Source: Candidatus Rokuibacteriota bacterium
Lineage (GTDB): Bacteria > JAUVQV01
Reading direction: 5' to 3'
Length of the DNA: 5,394 nucleotides
NCBI GenBank assembly: GCA_030597995.1
Contig: JAUVQV010000091.1
Coordinates: 1-5,394 of the forward strand
Part shown: positions 1-5,394 of the stretch, one piece after another
Layout: each line of letters opens with the position of its first letter
Position numbering within the stretch: position 1 is the first letter of the stretch
Translations under genes and position numbers: made by a program
The notes under the pieces: generated by a model
What the model was told of the DNA's origin: nothing
Database searches by the model: none
The model's input: only the letters and a program-made list of their open reading frames with translations

Positions 1-1595
1 CCCCACCTCTCCTGCCGAAAATATGCCATGCCCGCACCAAAGAGGGAATCGTCCGACCGAGGTCCTTCGCCGTCGGCACTCAGGGCCCGCCCGAAGGCCA
101 GGAGGGCCTGGGCGTATTTCTTCTGCCCTGCCAGACTTTCTCCGAGCCAATACCAGGATTCTGCGGAATCTGGTTTTTCAGGAAATCGAGCCAGATAATT
201 CTGGAAGAATGCCTCCGCAGTTTGGTGTTCAGCGCCCTGAAACGCGCACCACCCGGACCGCAAAAGAGCATTTCGCACCAGATCAGGTTGTCTCCCAGCT
301 TCCAGAACGGCTTTAAAATAAGGCATTGCTCCCGTGCAATCTGCCATCCCTGACAGGGACTCACCAATCATGTAGCGGGCTAGGGGGGAAAAAGAGTTTG
401 GGGGGTGCTCTGCGGCTTGCTTCTTGAACTCCTCCACCGCTTCGAGATATTTTCCCCGCATGAATTTTCCCAAGCTTGACCGGAAGAGAGCCTCGTCCCG
501 CCAGGGACTGTCAGGGTAACCCTCTGCCAGGTCTCCAAAAAGTTTTACGGACTCTTCTTTTCTTCCTTCCTTTTGATAGGACCACGCGGAAAGATACACA
601 GCCTCATCAGTGAGAGGGCTCCCGGGAAATTTTCGCACCACTTTTATAAAAGAGTCTCCGGCCGCAGCGTAATTTCTCGTTCGGAGGTAACTCCACCCCA
701 CGCCGTACAAGGCGTCATCAGCCAGTTTCCCCGCTGGGGCCCGGAGGAGATATTCGAGGTGCTGATCTGCGGAGGCTTCGTATGCCCCATTTGAAAAGAG
801 GGCTTCCCCCCACCAGAAACGGGCCGTGTTTTTCTCCGGGAAATACGGATACTCCACGGCTGCAGTTCGGAATTGCTCTGCGGCTGATTGAAATTTTCCT
901 AAATTATAATACACCTCACCCAGACGGAAGGCGACAAGAGGTGTCAGATGAGATGAGGGTTGCAGATCCAAGAACTGCGCGTAATAATCGAGGGCATCTT
1001 CGTAGAGTCCAGCCAGGTGCGACATTCGGCCCAAAGAGAGCAAAGTAGCTCCCCGGAGTTCCTCAGGGGGATTTCTTCGGAGAAGCAGTTTGTAACTTTC
1101 CCTCGCTGCTTCCGAATCTCTGCTGGCGTATTGACTTTCTCCAAGCCAATAGAGGGCTCTGCTCACCAGGGAAGAATTTTCAAAACGATCGAGAAAATCG
1201 AGAAATGCTTCAGTGGCTCTCTGATACTCCTTTTTCCCGAATCGGTAAAGACCGAGTTGAAAGTGCAGGCGGTCGCCTCCCTTCAGCGGGCGGCGGGTGG
1301 AAGACAGTGGATGAGTGACCCAAACTCTCCATGACAGCGGTCGAGCAAGGAGTTGTCCCGCTTCGAAGTCTAATCTTTTCCGATCCCAACCGCGTGAATA
1401 TTCATGGAAGGTTGTGTCGATTCCTTCCGGAACCTGCGCCTTTTTGATTTTCAGCAGTGTGTCCTCCCCACCCTCCTCCCAGGGGGGGTTCGGGAGAATG
1501 AGCGTTTGATCCCAGTAGCGTGCCGAACCGGGGTCAGGCGAGAGAAGAACCAGAATGGCAAGCAGGAAACCGGTGGTGAAGCTACCGGAAGTCAT
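1..1595 (-). CDS. Secreted tetratricopeptide-repeat protein, 3' end outside window (partial)
   Basis: Translating the minus strand from ATG 1595 gives 531 uninterrupted residues that run off the left edge, so the C-terminus is missing. Residues 1-25 look like a signal peptide: a hydrophobic core (FLLAILVLLS) and a G-S-A site before Arg26. There is no lipobox Cys and the n-region lacks positive charge. Residues 26-105 have no repeat and resemble nothing I know. From about residue 108 to the edge come roughly 12 TPR-like units of 35-38 residues, with recurrent patterns such as ALYWLGES near 147, AFRLGEVYYNLGKF near 222, DALYGVGWSYL near 294 and SWYWLGES near 480. These resemble TPR_6/YbgF-BamD-type repeats and suggest a periplasmic or envelope scaffold; no partner can be named. 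The start is bounded by an in-frame TAA 12 nt upstream. No Shine-Dalgarno precedes it. It lies 168 bp behind lapB. The gene call is solid and the function is unknown. Confidence 0.88.
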   Translation of the reverse strand, partial: MTSGSFTTGFLLAILVLLSPDPGSARYWDQTLILPNPPWEEGGEDTLLKIKKAQVPEGIDTTFHEYSRGWDRKRLDFEAGQLLARPLSWRVWVTHPLSSTRRPLKGGDRLHFQLGLYRFGKKEYQRATEAFLDFLDRFENSSLVSRALYWLGESQYASRDSEAARESYKLLLRRNPPEELRGATLLSLGRMSHLAGLYEDALDYYAQFLDLQPSSHLTPLVAFRLGEVYYNLGKFQSAAEQFRTAAVEYPYFPEKNTARFWWGEALFSNGAYEASADQHLEYLLRAPAGKLADDALYGVGWSYLRTRNYAAAGDSFIKVVRKFPGSPLTDEAVYLSAWSYQKEGRKEESVKLFGDLAEGYPDSPWRDEALFRSSLGKFMRGKYLEAVEEFKKQAAEHPPNSFSPLARYMIGESLSGMADCTGAMPYFKAVLEAGRQPDLVRNALLRSGWCAFQGAEHQTAEAFFQNYLARFPEKPDSAESWYWLGESLAGQKKYAQALLAFGRALSADGEGPRSDDSLFGAGMAYFRQERW

Positions 1596-1603
1596 TTCAT
1601 TAT

Positions 1604-1632
1604 TTTATAATGGGGAAGTGCGGAGGTGTCCA
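1604..1632 (-). promoter_or_regulatory. Putative sigma-70 promoter for the TPR gene
   Basis: On the minus strand TGGACA (1632-1627) and TATAAA (1609-1604) are separated by exactly 17 bp. Each hexamer matches the consensus at 5 of 6 positions. The expected transcription start is near 1597, only about two bases before ATG 1595, so the message would be leaderless or nearly so. That would agree with the missing Shine-Dalgarno. This is a visual call only. The TPR gene could instead be read from the lapAB promoter. Confidence 0.45.
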
Positions 1633-1763
1633 CGGTGATGAGGTTTCCGGCACCCGCGTCGACCGACCATTCCATCGCTCTCCAGTCGTCGGCGGATGTA
1701 TTGTGCACCGCAGAGGGCAAGTCTGCAATTTGGAAAATTATCGGGTCGGGTCCGCATCGTGGA

Positions 1764-2936
1764 TCAGCTCTGGATGGAGAAAGTATCCCAACTCCGACAT
1801 TGAGGACAGCGCCAGGAGAGTTCTTTGGCCTGCAAGCCGCATTGTCGGCAGAGGTATCTTTCACGGGGTGCATAGAGGATCTTGATGGCGTTGCTGTATT
1901 CTTTTTCCATTTCCTCGTACATCCGGTGACGTACAAGTATTTGCTCCATTTGCATCCTGGCCTCGAGGGAGCGAGGTTGCGCGGCGAGGGCTTCACGGAG
2001 ATGCTCGAGAGCTTCCGGCAGCATGTCGCGCTTGGAGTAATACTCACCGAGGCTCACCCGAGCCATGATATTTTTAGGGTCGGCCTTGACCACCTGCTCA
2101 AGCAACCCGGCGATGTCATCGTAACGGCCCTCTGTAAAATATGCTTTCTCTAAACGTTTGTAAGCCAGAAACGAGAAAGGCGCATTCCTGAGAGCAACGC
2201 CTTCCCAGATTGTGATCGCCTTTCCGATCTTCCCCTCCTCCTGGTATAAGTCACCGAGGTGAAGTGCGGCGTCCAGGCAATCCGGATCGATGGAGAGCGC
2301 CGACTTGAAAGACTTGGAGGCCATCTCGCGGTCTCCCTTGGCCAGGGCTTCCTTGCCCATTTCGGTCTGGAGGTGCGCCAGGACATTCTTCTGCTTGGCA
2401 CCGGTGCGACGATCATGCTCTTGCTGTGTCCTGAAAGCCTCCACCCAGTTTCTCTCCTCGACGTAAATGGCGGCCAGCTCCTGATAACATTCAACCTTAT
2501 TGGGATTTATCTCGAGCACCTGTTGAAAAACGCCGATGGCCCTTCCCCACAGGCCGGCGCTCTTATAATCCGATCCGAGAGCCAAGAGTGTCTGGATGCG
2601 ATCATTCTCTTCCAAATCCGGACGGGCGAGGATGCTGCGGTGCAAGCGGATGGCCCGGTCGAAATCTCCTTTGGAACGGTACAAGTGGCCGAGACCGATA
2701 TAGGCATCTGTGGTGTCGGGATCAAGGTGGGTAAAACGGATGAACTCCTCGATGGCCTTGTCGGTCTGTTTGGAAAGTACGTAGTTGAGTCCTTTGATGT
2801 ACGTGCTCTGGCCCTGTTTCTTGCCGGCGGGAATTTGCTTCCGCCACATCTTGGCGGAGAGGAGGCCCAGAAGGTAAAAGACAACCGCCAAGACAAGCAC
2901 ACTGAGGAAAGGGCTCCCGAAGGGGAAATTCTCCAT
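1764..2936 (-). CDS. lapB: LapB (YciM) family lipopolysaccharide assembly/regulatory protein, TPR plus rubredoxin-like domain
   Basis: The product is 390 residues, close to E. coli LapB (389). Residues about 8-27 form one N-terminal membrane anchor (LSVLVLAVVFYLLGLL), followed by a basic stretch and about eight TPR units (about 45-350, e.g. DAYIGLGHLYRSKGDFDRAI). The C-terminus has a rubredoxin-like metal site with two CxxC pairs, Cys363/366 and Cys377/380 (CRQC, CPQC followed by RSWDTF), which is diagnostic of LapB. In E. coli LapB sits in the inner membrane facing the cytoplasm and brings LpxC to the FtsH protease, limiting lipid A synthesis. The frame extends to a GTG at 2948, but that codon lies inside the Shine-Dalgarno (GGAGG 2952-2948). 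I therefore take ATG 2936, 11 nt downstream of GGAGG. The gene follows lapA directly, so the two are almost certainly cotranscribed. The assignment is firm; only the start is open by four codons. Confidence 0.93.
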   Translation of the reverse strand: MENFPFGSPFLSVLVLAVVFYLLGLLSAKMWRKQIPAGKKQGQSTYIKGLNYVLSKQTDKAIEEFIRFTHLDPDTTDAYIGLGHLYRSKGDFDRAIRLHRSILARPDLEENDRIQTLLALGSDYKSAGLWGRAIGVFQQVLEINPNKVECYQELAAIYVEERNWVEAFRTQQEHDRRTGAKQKNVLAHLQTEMGKEALAKGDREMASKSFKSALSIDPDCLDAALHLGDLYQEEGKIGKAITIWEGVALRNAPFSFLAYKRLEKAYFTEGRYDDIAGLLEQVVKADPKNIMARVSLGEYYSKRDMLPEALEHLREALAAQPRSLEARMQMEQILVRHRMYEEMEKEYSNAIKILYAPRERYLCRQCGLQAKELSWRCPQCRSWDTFSIQS

Positions 2937-2944
2937 GACTGCAT

Positions 2945-3271
2945 TCACCTCCGGTACACAGGTGATTCCTCGAAATCGTCCCCTGACTCCTCATCCAGCG
3001 GAAGATTACGCAAAGATTTGACCTCAGCTTCCAACTTATCGACAATTTTCCCTTTTTGTCTCAATCTGGCTCGCAATCGGACTTGATCCACCAACCCCAG
3101 CAGCCCCGCGAGCAACGCGCCCGCCATAACTGCCAGGAGCACGAGGAAAAAGAGGGGAATATGAAGGTTGCCGTAGTAATAGGAGAGGGTAACCGGGCCC
3201 ATATTTTCCACCCCGAAGATGATGAGGACAAAAAGCACCATCAGGATCAGCAGCCAGCGTATCACAGCCAT
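2945..3271 (-). CDS. lapA: LapA-domain (DUF1049) inner-membrane protein
   Basis: This 108-residue protein has two membrane spans, about residues 5-20 (RWLLILMVLFVLIIFG) and 37-60 (LHIPLFFLVLLAVMAGALLAG as its core). A basic, probably coiled-coil stretch follows (about 64-90), then an acidic tail. The short loop VENMGPVTLSYYYG between the spans and the second span starting at IPL are typical of LapA. In E. coli LapA is the small partner encoded just before LapB and has been linked to LPS assembly; its exact role is less clear than that of LapB. The start ATG 3271 has AGGAGG at 3282-3277 with a 5-nt gap. The stop lies within the lapB ribosome binding region, and a promoter lies just upstream. 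The family assignment rests on topology, length and the lapB neighbour together. Confidence 0.88.
   Translation of the reverse strand: MAVIRWLLILMVLFVLIIFGVENMGPVTLSYYYGNLHIPLFFLVLLAVMAGALLAGLLGLVDQVRLRARLRQKGKIVDKLEAEVKSLRNLPLDEESGDDFEESPVYRR
2948..2952 (-). promoter_or_regulatory. Ribosome binding site of lapB, inside the end of lapA
   Basis: GGAGG (2952-2948) precedes ATG 2936 with an 11-nt gap and overlaps the last codons of lapA, whose stop TGA is at 2947-2945. Because the in-frame GTG at 2948 uses the last G of this motif, the motif argues for the ATG as the true start. The position suggests translational coupling of lapB to lapA. Confidence 0.6.
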
Positions 3272-3314
3272 GGTTTCCTCCTAATCGTTTCAGGCAGGTA
3301 TCAATATAGGTGAT

Positions 3315-3343
3315 ATCGTACTCCTTGGCAGATACGAAGTCAA
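3315..3343 (-). promoter_or_regulatory. Putative sigma-70 promoter of lapAB
   Basis: On the minus strand TTGACT (3343-3338) and TACGAT (3320-3315) are separated by 17 bp. They match the -35 consensus at 5 of 6 positions and the -10 at 4 of 6. The expected start near 3308 would give a leader of about 37 nt ending in the strong AGGAGG of lapA. It sits in the 125-bp gap after rseC, so lapAB probably has its own transcription unit besides any read-through from bioY-rseC. Confidence 0.55.
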
Positions 3344-3396
3344 GATGCGCCGAAGAGCGCTTTTTCCTTCAGTTTTCAGTGGTTAAATGGGATCGG

Positions 3397-3837
3397 CTAT
3401 TCTCCGATGCGGACGATGCGGGGACGGAGATTTCTAACGAAGGCCTTCCGAGATCGGATCCGGCGCCCGGCAAGAAGTGCCAGTGCCGCTCCGGCCAACC
3501 CGCCAAAACCGGCGGCCATGCCCGCAGCCTCAGGGGACAATATTTTCCCGGCCGCCATCTGGGCAAGTCCCGCCCCGCCGAGGAGACCAAGAACCGGAAC
3601 CAGGTAGACCAGCATGGAAGCCTGGAGGAGCGCCCCCGCGGGCAGGGCGAGAATCACCTTCTGGCCGGCCTTGGCCCCGGCACTGTTTTCGGCCTCGACA
3701 ACCTTCTCTTGACCGGCGCCGTCCGAGTGGCAGATTTTCGCCGAGCCGCAATCAGTGCAGTGTGAACTTTTTATGGTGCGGACCAGCGCCAGGAGTCCTC
3801 GCTCTTCGACCACAACTCCGTTCTCTTCCAGATCCAC
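3397..3837 (-). CDS. rseC: RseC/MucC family protein (SoxR-reducing system RseC-like)
   Basis: The product is 146 residues, slightly shorter than E. coli RseC (159). The N-terminus (MDLEENGVVVEERG) and a Cys cluster, His26-Cys27-x2-Cys30-x5-Cys36, match the family's soluble N-terminal domain. Two membrane spans follow at about 69-90 and 103-123, with a short basic tail (RRIRSRK onward). Family members sit in the inner membrane. In E. coli RseC modulates RseA/sigma-E and works with RsxABCDGE in reducing SoxR; the Cys cluster may bind metal or undergo redox. The start is a GTG at 3837, chosen because AGGAGGT lies 9 nt upstream and no in-frame ATG exists between it and the bioY stop. The gene lies 63 bp behind bioY, probably in the same operon. 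No rsx or rnf gene is visible nearby, so which redox partner it serves cannot be told. Confidence 0.87.
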   Translation of the reverse strand: MDLEENGVVVEERGLLALVRTIKSSHCTDCGSAKICHSDGAGQEKVVEAENSAGAKAGQKVILALPAGALLQASMLVYLVPVLGLLGGAGLAQMAAGKILSPEAAGMAAGFGGLAGAALALLAGRRIRSRKAFVRNLRPRIVRIGE

Positions 3838-3846
3838 AACCCGAGC

Positions 3847-3853
3847 ACCTCCT
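3847..3853 (-). promoter_or_regulatory. Ribosome binding site fixing the GTG start of rseC
   Basis: AGGAGGT (3853-3847) is a near-perfect Shine-Dalgarno, 9 nt before GTG 3837. It supports the GTG start in a frame that otherwise stays open, without an ATG, back through the bioY-rseC gap. Confidence 0.65.
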
Positions 3854-3900
3854 GTGTACGTTCGGCGCTGCTCTGCCGCTTTAAATTGGATGGGTGTTCC

Positions 3901-4518
3901 TCAGGAGGTGAATCGCGAGCGATATCCCTTGCGTATCAAATGGAATATCAAGCACGCGGCAGCAAGCTTTAAGGAATCGCCCCAGAGAAAGGGCCCTGCC
4001 CCCAGCGTCCACGCCCTCTGCAGCCCCCATCGCAGCCCGTCCAATCCCGTGAAAAATGCCAGACGAATAACCCCGAGAGAGAGGATTATAATCTCTCCCG
4101 CGAGGAAGGCGACCGCCAAACCCGGAAGCTTCCGCGCTCTGCGTGAGAGAACACCAACCACGGAGGCGGCGACGAGGAACCCTAGCAAGTAGCCTCCCGT
4201 CGGTCCCAGGAGATACGCCAGCCCTGCCGGTCCGGCCCCGGCAAATATCGGAACTCCCACGGCACCTAGAACGATATAAGTGGCGACCGCAGCAGCCCCC
4301 TCCCGGGCACCGAGCATTGCCCCCGCGAGAAGGACAAAGAGAGTCTGCAAAGTGACCGGCACCGGGTTGCCCGGGAGGAAGAACTTCACGTGAGCACCCA
4401 GCCCGATTAATGCCACAAAAGAGGCTATCCCCGCCGCCCGGGTGAGCAGGTTTGGAATTTCAATTTCAAGTACGGATCGAACTGTCCCGGAAATACTCGT
4501 GCGCGTTGCTATTCCCAT
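3901..4518 (-). CDS. bioY: BioY biotin transporter substrate-binding (S) component
   Basis: This 205-residue polytopic membrane protein carries the BioY hallmarks: PVPVTLQTL at 52-60, GAMLGAREG at 67-74, LGPTGGYLLGF at 104-114 and AGPFLWGDSLKLA near 174-186. About six membrane spans are expected, and the length is normal for the family. BioY binds biotin in the cytoplasmic membrane and imports it, either with the ECF module EcfA1/A2/T or on its own; no energising subunit is encoded here. The 20-25 N-terminal residues before the first span are somewhat longer than usual. ATG 4518 has AAAGGAG at 4531-4525 with a 6-nt gap. I saw no BirA-type biotin operator (TTGTAAACC-like inverted repeat) in the upstream 180 bp, so regulation is unknown. 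rseC follows after 63 bp. Confidence 0.93.
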   Translation of the reverse strand: MGIATRTSISGTVRSVLEIEIPNLLTRAAGIASFVALIGLGAHVKFFLPGNPVPVTLQTLFVLLAGAMLGAREGAAAVATYIVLGAVGVPIFAGAGPAGLAYLLGPTGGYLLGFLVAASVVGVLSRRARKLPGLAVAFLAGEIIILSLGVIRLAFFTGLDGLRWGLQRAWTLGAGPFLWGDSLKLAAACLIFHLIRKGYRSRFTS

Positions 4519-4607
4519 CTTACGCTCCTTTCTATACCATTGAGTTCCTCACTTGCCTGAACCGACTCCCAATTGAGAAGCACTCTTTCCTTTCCCGACG
4601 ATTCGAT

Positions 4608-4616
4608 TTTATACCA
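4608..4616 (-). promoter_or_regulatory. Putative extended -10 promoter of bioY
   Basis: TGGTATAAA (4616-4608, minus strand) fits the TGn-TATAAT extended -10 pattern with one mismatch. No convincing -35 lies 16-18 bp upstream, as expected for promoters of this type. The predicted start near 4601 gives a leader of about 80 nt. A second similar string, ATGGTATAGAA, lies close to the bioY ribosome binding site, but it is too near the start codon to serve. Confidence 0.35.
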
Positions 4617-4698
4617 TATTCATCTTCTGGCATAGGGGTACTGCCTGTTTTTCTTGCCTCTGCGGACCGCCGGGTCGGAACACCAGGGTGCACAAGTT

Positions 4699-4773
4699 TG
4701 GAGCCGACGGTCGGATTTGAACCGACGACCTATCGATTACGAATCGATTGCTCTACCACTGAGCTACGTCGGC
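4699..4773 (-). tRNA. tRNA-Thr, anticodon CGU (reads ACG)
   Basis: The minus strand folds into a full cloverleaf. The acceptor stem GCCGACG/CGTCGGC has seven perfect pairs and the D arm is GCTC-AGTGGTA-GAGC. The anticodon arm is ATCGA-TTCGTAA-TCGAT with anticodon CGT, followed by variable loop AGGTC. The T arm is GTCGG-TTCAAAT-CCGAC. The discriminator is T at 4702 and CCA is encoded at 4701-4699. All stems are Watson-Crick, so the gene should be functional. It stands alone between the receiver gene and bioY, with its own promoter. The anticodon fixes the identity as threonine. I see no integrated element or duplicated 3' end next to it. Confidence 0.96.
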
Positions 4774-4786
4774 ATGCACTAATATT

Positions 4787-4815
4787 ATTATACACTTGCG
4801 AGATTCCATTGGCAG
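4787..4815 (-). promoter_or_regulatory. Putative promoter of the tRNA-Thr gene
   Basis: CTGCCA (4815-4810) and a perfect TATAAT (4792-4787) are separated by 17 bp on the minus strand. The -35 matches TTGACA at 4 of 6 positions. Transcription would begin near 4780, about seven bases before the mature 5' end at 4773, as is common for single tRNA genes. An AT-rich stretch (4781-4791) follows the expected melting region. Confidence 0.6.
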
Positions 4816-4822
4816 TCTGTGC

Positions 4823-4860
4823 TGCCGCAGGCGGCAAACTGGCGCCTACCATTTCAGGCG
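4823..4860 (-). terminator. Pair of small GC-rich hairpins after the receiver gene (possible weak terminator)
   Basis: Just after the receiver gene's stop codon, the transcript can form CGCCT/AGGCG (4860-4843, 5 bp, 8-nt loop) and then TGCCG/CGGCA (4836-4823, 5 bp, 4-nt loop). Neither is followed by a T-run on the coding strand, so this is not a classical intrinsic terminator. The position between the stop codon and the tRNA promoter is what suggests a role. Confidence 0.22.
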
Positions 4861-4870
4861 GATCTCGACA

Positions 4871-5257
4871 TCAGTCCTCACGCGGACTCTTCAAATATCT
4901 TTCCAGGGCAGAGAGCAGGACATCCCTCTCCAGCGGCTTGGTAATAAAACCATCCGCTCCCGATGAGCGCGCGAGCTTCTCAAGTTCGTCTTCGCCCTTA
5001 GTCGATATCAGGATCACCGGAATCTCTCGGCTGCCCCTCCCTTCTTTGATTACAGCTGTGATCTTGTCGCCGGTGAGCGTTGGCATCATCACATCAATCA
5101 GGATCAGATCGGGTTTCGGTTCCCCAAAAATGTATTTCTTGGCCTCGAGGCCGGACTGAGCAGTGAAGACTTCGAATCCCGCATCCTCCAGGATATCCTT
5201 GACGATCGTGAGAGTGAGATTGTCATCATCAATGACATCGATTCGCTTTTTCTCCAT
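4871..5257 (-). CDS. Single-domain response regulator (CheY-like receiver)
   Basis: The 128-residue protein is one receiver domain with no output domain. The acidic pocket is Asp10-Asp11-Asp12 (VIDDD), the phosphoacceptor is Asp55 (LILIDVMMP), the Ser/Thr switch is Ser85 (VILIS), and the conserved lysine is Lys107 (ITKPL), so all catalytic positions are present. Members take phosphate from a histidine kinase and act through protein contacts, as in chemotaxis, phosphorelays or motility. No kinase or partner is in the window, so the pathway is unknown. CheY itself, a DivK-like adaptor or a phosphorelay middle protein are all possible. ATG 5257 has AAAGGAGGT (5272-5264) with a 6-nt gap. The next gene downstream is the tRNA, so it is probably a monocistronic unit. 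Confidence 0.93.
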   Translation of the reverse strand: MEKKRIDVIDDDNLTLTIVKDILEDAGFEVFTAQSGLEAKKYIFGEPKPDLILIDVMMPTLTGDKITAVIKEGRGSREIPVILISTKGEDELEKLARSSGADGFITKPLERDVLLSALERYLKSPRED

Positions 5258-5364
5258 ACACCGACCTCCTTTAACTATCTTCTCTTCCTACCGACAGGAC
5301 ATTCCTTTTCGCATGCCGCGACAACCTCCCCTGAAAAAGCCGCGTGACGATGTTCCTACGGGGT

Positions 5365-5392
5365 ATTTTCCCAACTCACAGCAGGCTGTCAA
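5365..5392 (-). promoter_or_regulatory. Putative sigma-70 promoter of the receiver gene
   Basis: A perfect TTGACA (5392-5387) is followed after 16 bp by GAAAAT (5370-5365), which matches the -10 consensus at 4 of 6 positions. Transcription near 5358 would give a leader of about 100 nt. The weak -10 and the position at the window edge keep confidence modest. Confidence 0.4.
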
Positions 5393-5394
5393 GG

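Noticed and set aside
80..367. 95-residue minus-strand open frame within the left part of the window.
   Set aside because: It is an alternative frame inside the TPR gene. The TPR frame is continuous through this segment, including the runs of six G and five A near 372-388, provided those run lengths are correct.
1621..1755. 47-residue minus-strand ORF starting just after the lapB stop.
   Set aside because: No convincing Shine-Dalgarno precedes it, its composition is rich in Arg, Cys and His as in random frames, and it does not reach the TPR start in a coupled way.
1626..2153. 175-residue plus-strand open frame covering the lapB 3' end and the spacer.
   Set aside because: It overlaps the diagnostic CxxC region of lapB and has no family resemblance.
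2259..3086. 275-residue plus-strand open frame antisense to lapB and the end of lapA.
   Set aside because: It is wholly antisense to clearly recognised genes, has no recognisable motif, and is explained by the codon pattern of the minus-strand genes.
3347..3365. Terminator-like GCGC/GCGC hairpin followed by TTTTT on the plus strand.
   Set aside because: The stem is only 4 bp, the T-run is on the plus strand, and no plus-strand gene ends there. It would not terminate rseC.
4665..4676. GACC/GGTC hairpin about 22 nt after the tRNA-Thr gene.
   Set aside because: The stem is 4 bp and no T-run follows on the tRNA strand, so it is too weak to call a terminator.
4452..5159. 235-residue plus-strand open frame from the 5' end of bioY through the tRNA into the receiver gene.
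   Set aside because: It reads through a perfect tRNA on the opposite strand and two recognised genes, so it cannot be a genuine protein.

Overview
The window looks like an ordinary chromosomal stretch of a Gram-negative (diderm) bacterium of moderate G+C. The reasons are a LapA/LapB pair, which belongs to lipopolysaccharide control, an RseC/MucC-family inner-membrane protein, strong AGGAGG-type ribosome binding sites and sigma-70-like promoters. The gene set (RseC, LapA, a LapB with a C-terminal rubredoxin-like zinc site, BioY, and a long secreted TPR protein) would suit the former Deltaproteobacteria (Desulfobacterota and relatives). This placement is an inference from gene content only and is weak.

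Every gene I can support is on the minus strand, so transcription runs from high to low coordinates. From right to left the layout is: a stand-alone CheY-like receiver protein (4871-5257) with its own upstream promoter; a single tRNA-Thr(CGU) gene (4699-4773) with its own promoter; bioY (3901-4518), a biotin uptake S-component; an rseC-family gene (3397-3837), 63 bp behind bioY; lapA (2945-3271) and lapB (1764-2936), joined by an SD and stop overlap and preceded by a good promoter at 3315-3343; a 168-bp spacer; and a large secreted tetratricopeptide-repeat protein (start at 1595) that runs off the left edge with at least 531 residues and about 12 repeats.

Together this is mostly a cell-envelope neighbourhood. 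LapA/LapB act at the inner membrane, where LapB in E. coli couples LpxC to FtsH proteolysis. RseC is a small two-TM protein with a Cys cluster. The TPR protein is predicted to be exported and is probably an envelope scaffold. BioY imports biotin, and the receiver protein and tRNA are housekeeping or signalling neighbours.

I found no mobile element, CRISPR array, long repeat or defence-like cassette. The points most worth a second look are the start of the TPR gene, which has no Shine-Dalgarno and sits either on a leaderless promoter or behind a tiny coupled ORF, the TPR array itself beside lapAB, and the bioY-rseC pairing without rsx/rnf genes. No gene-free stretch exceeds 300 bp.
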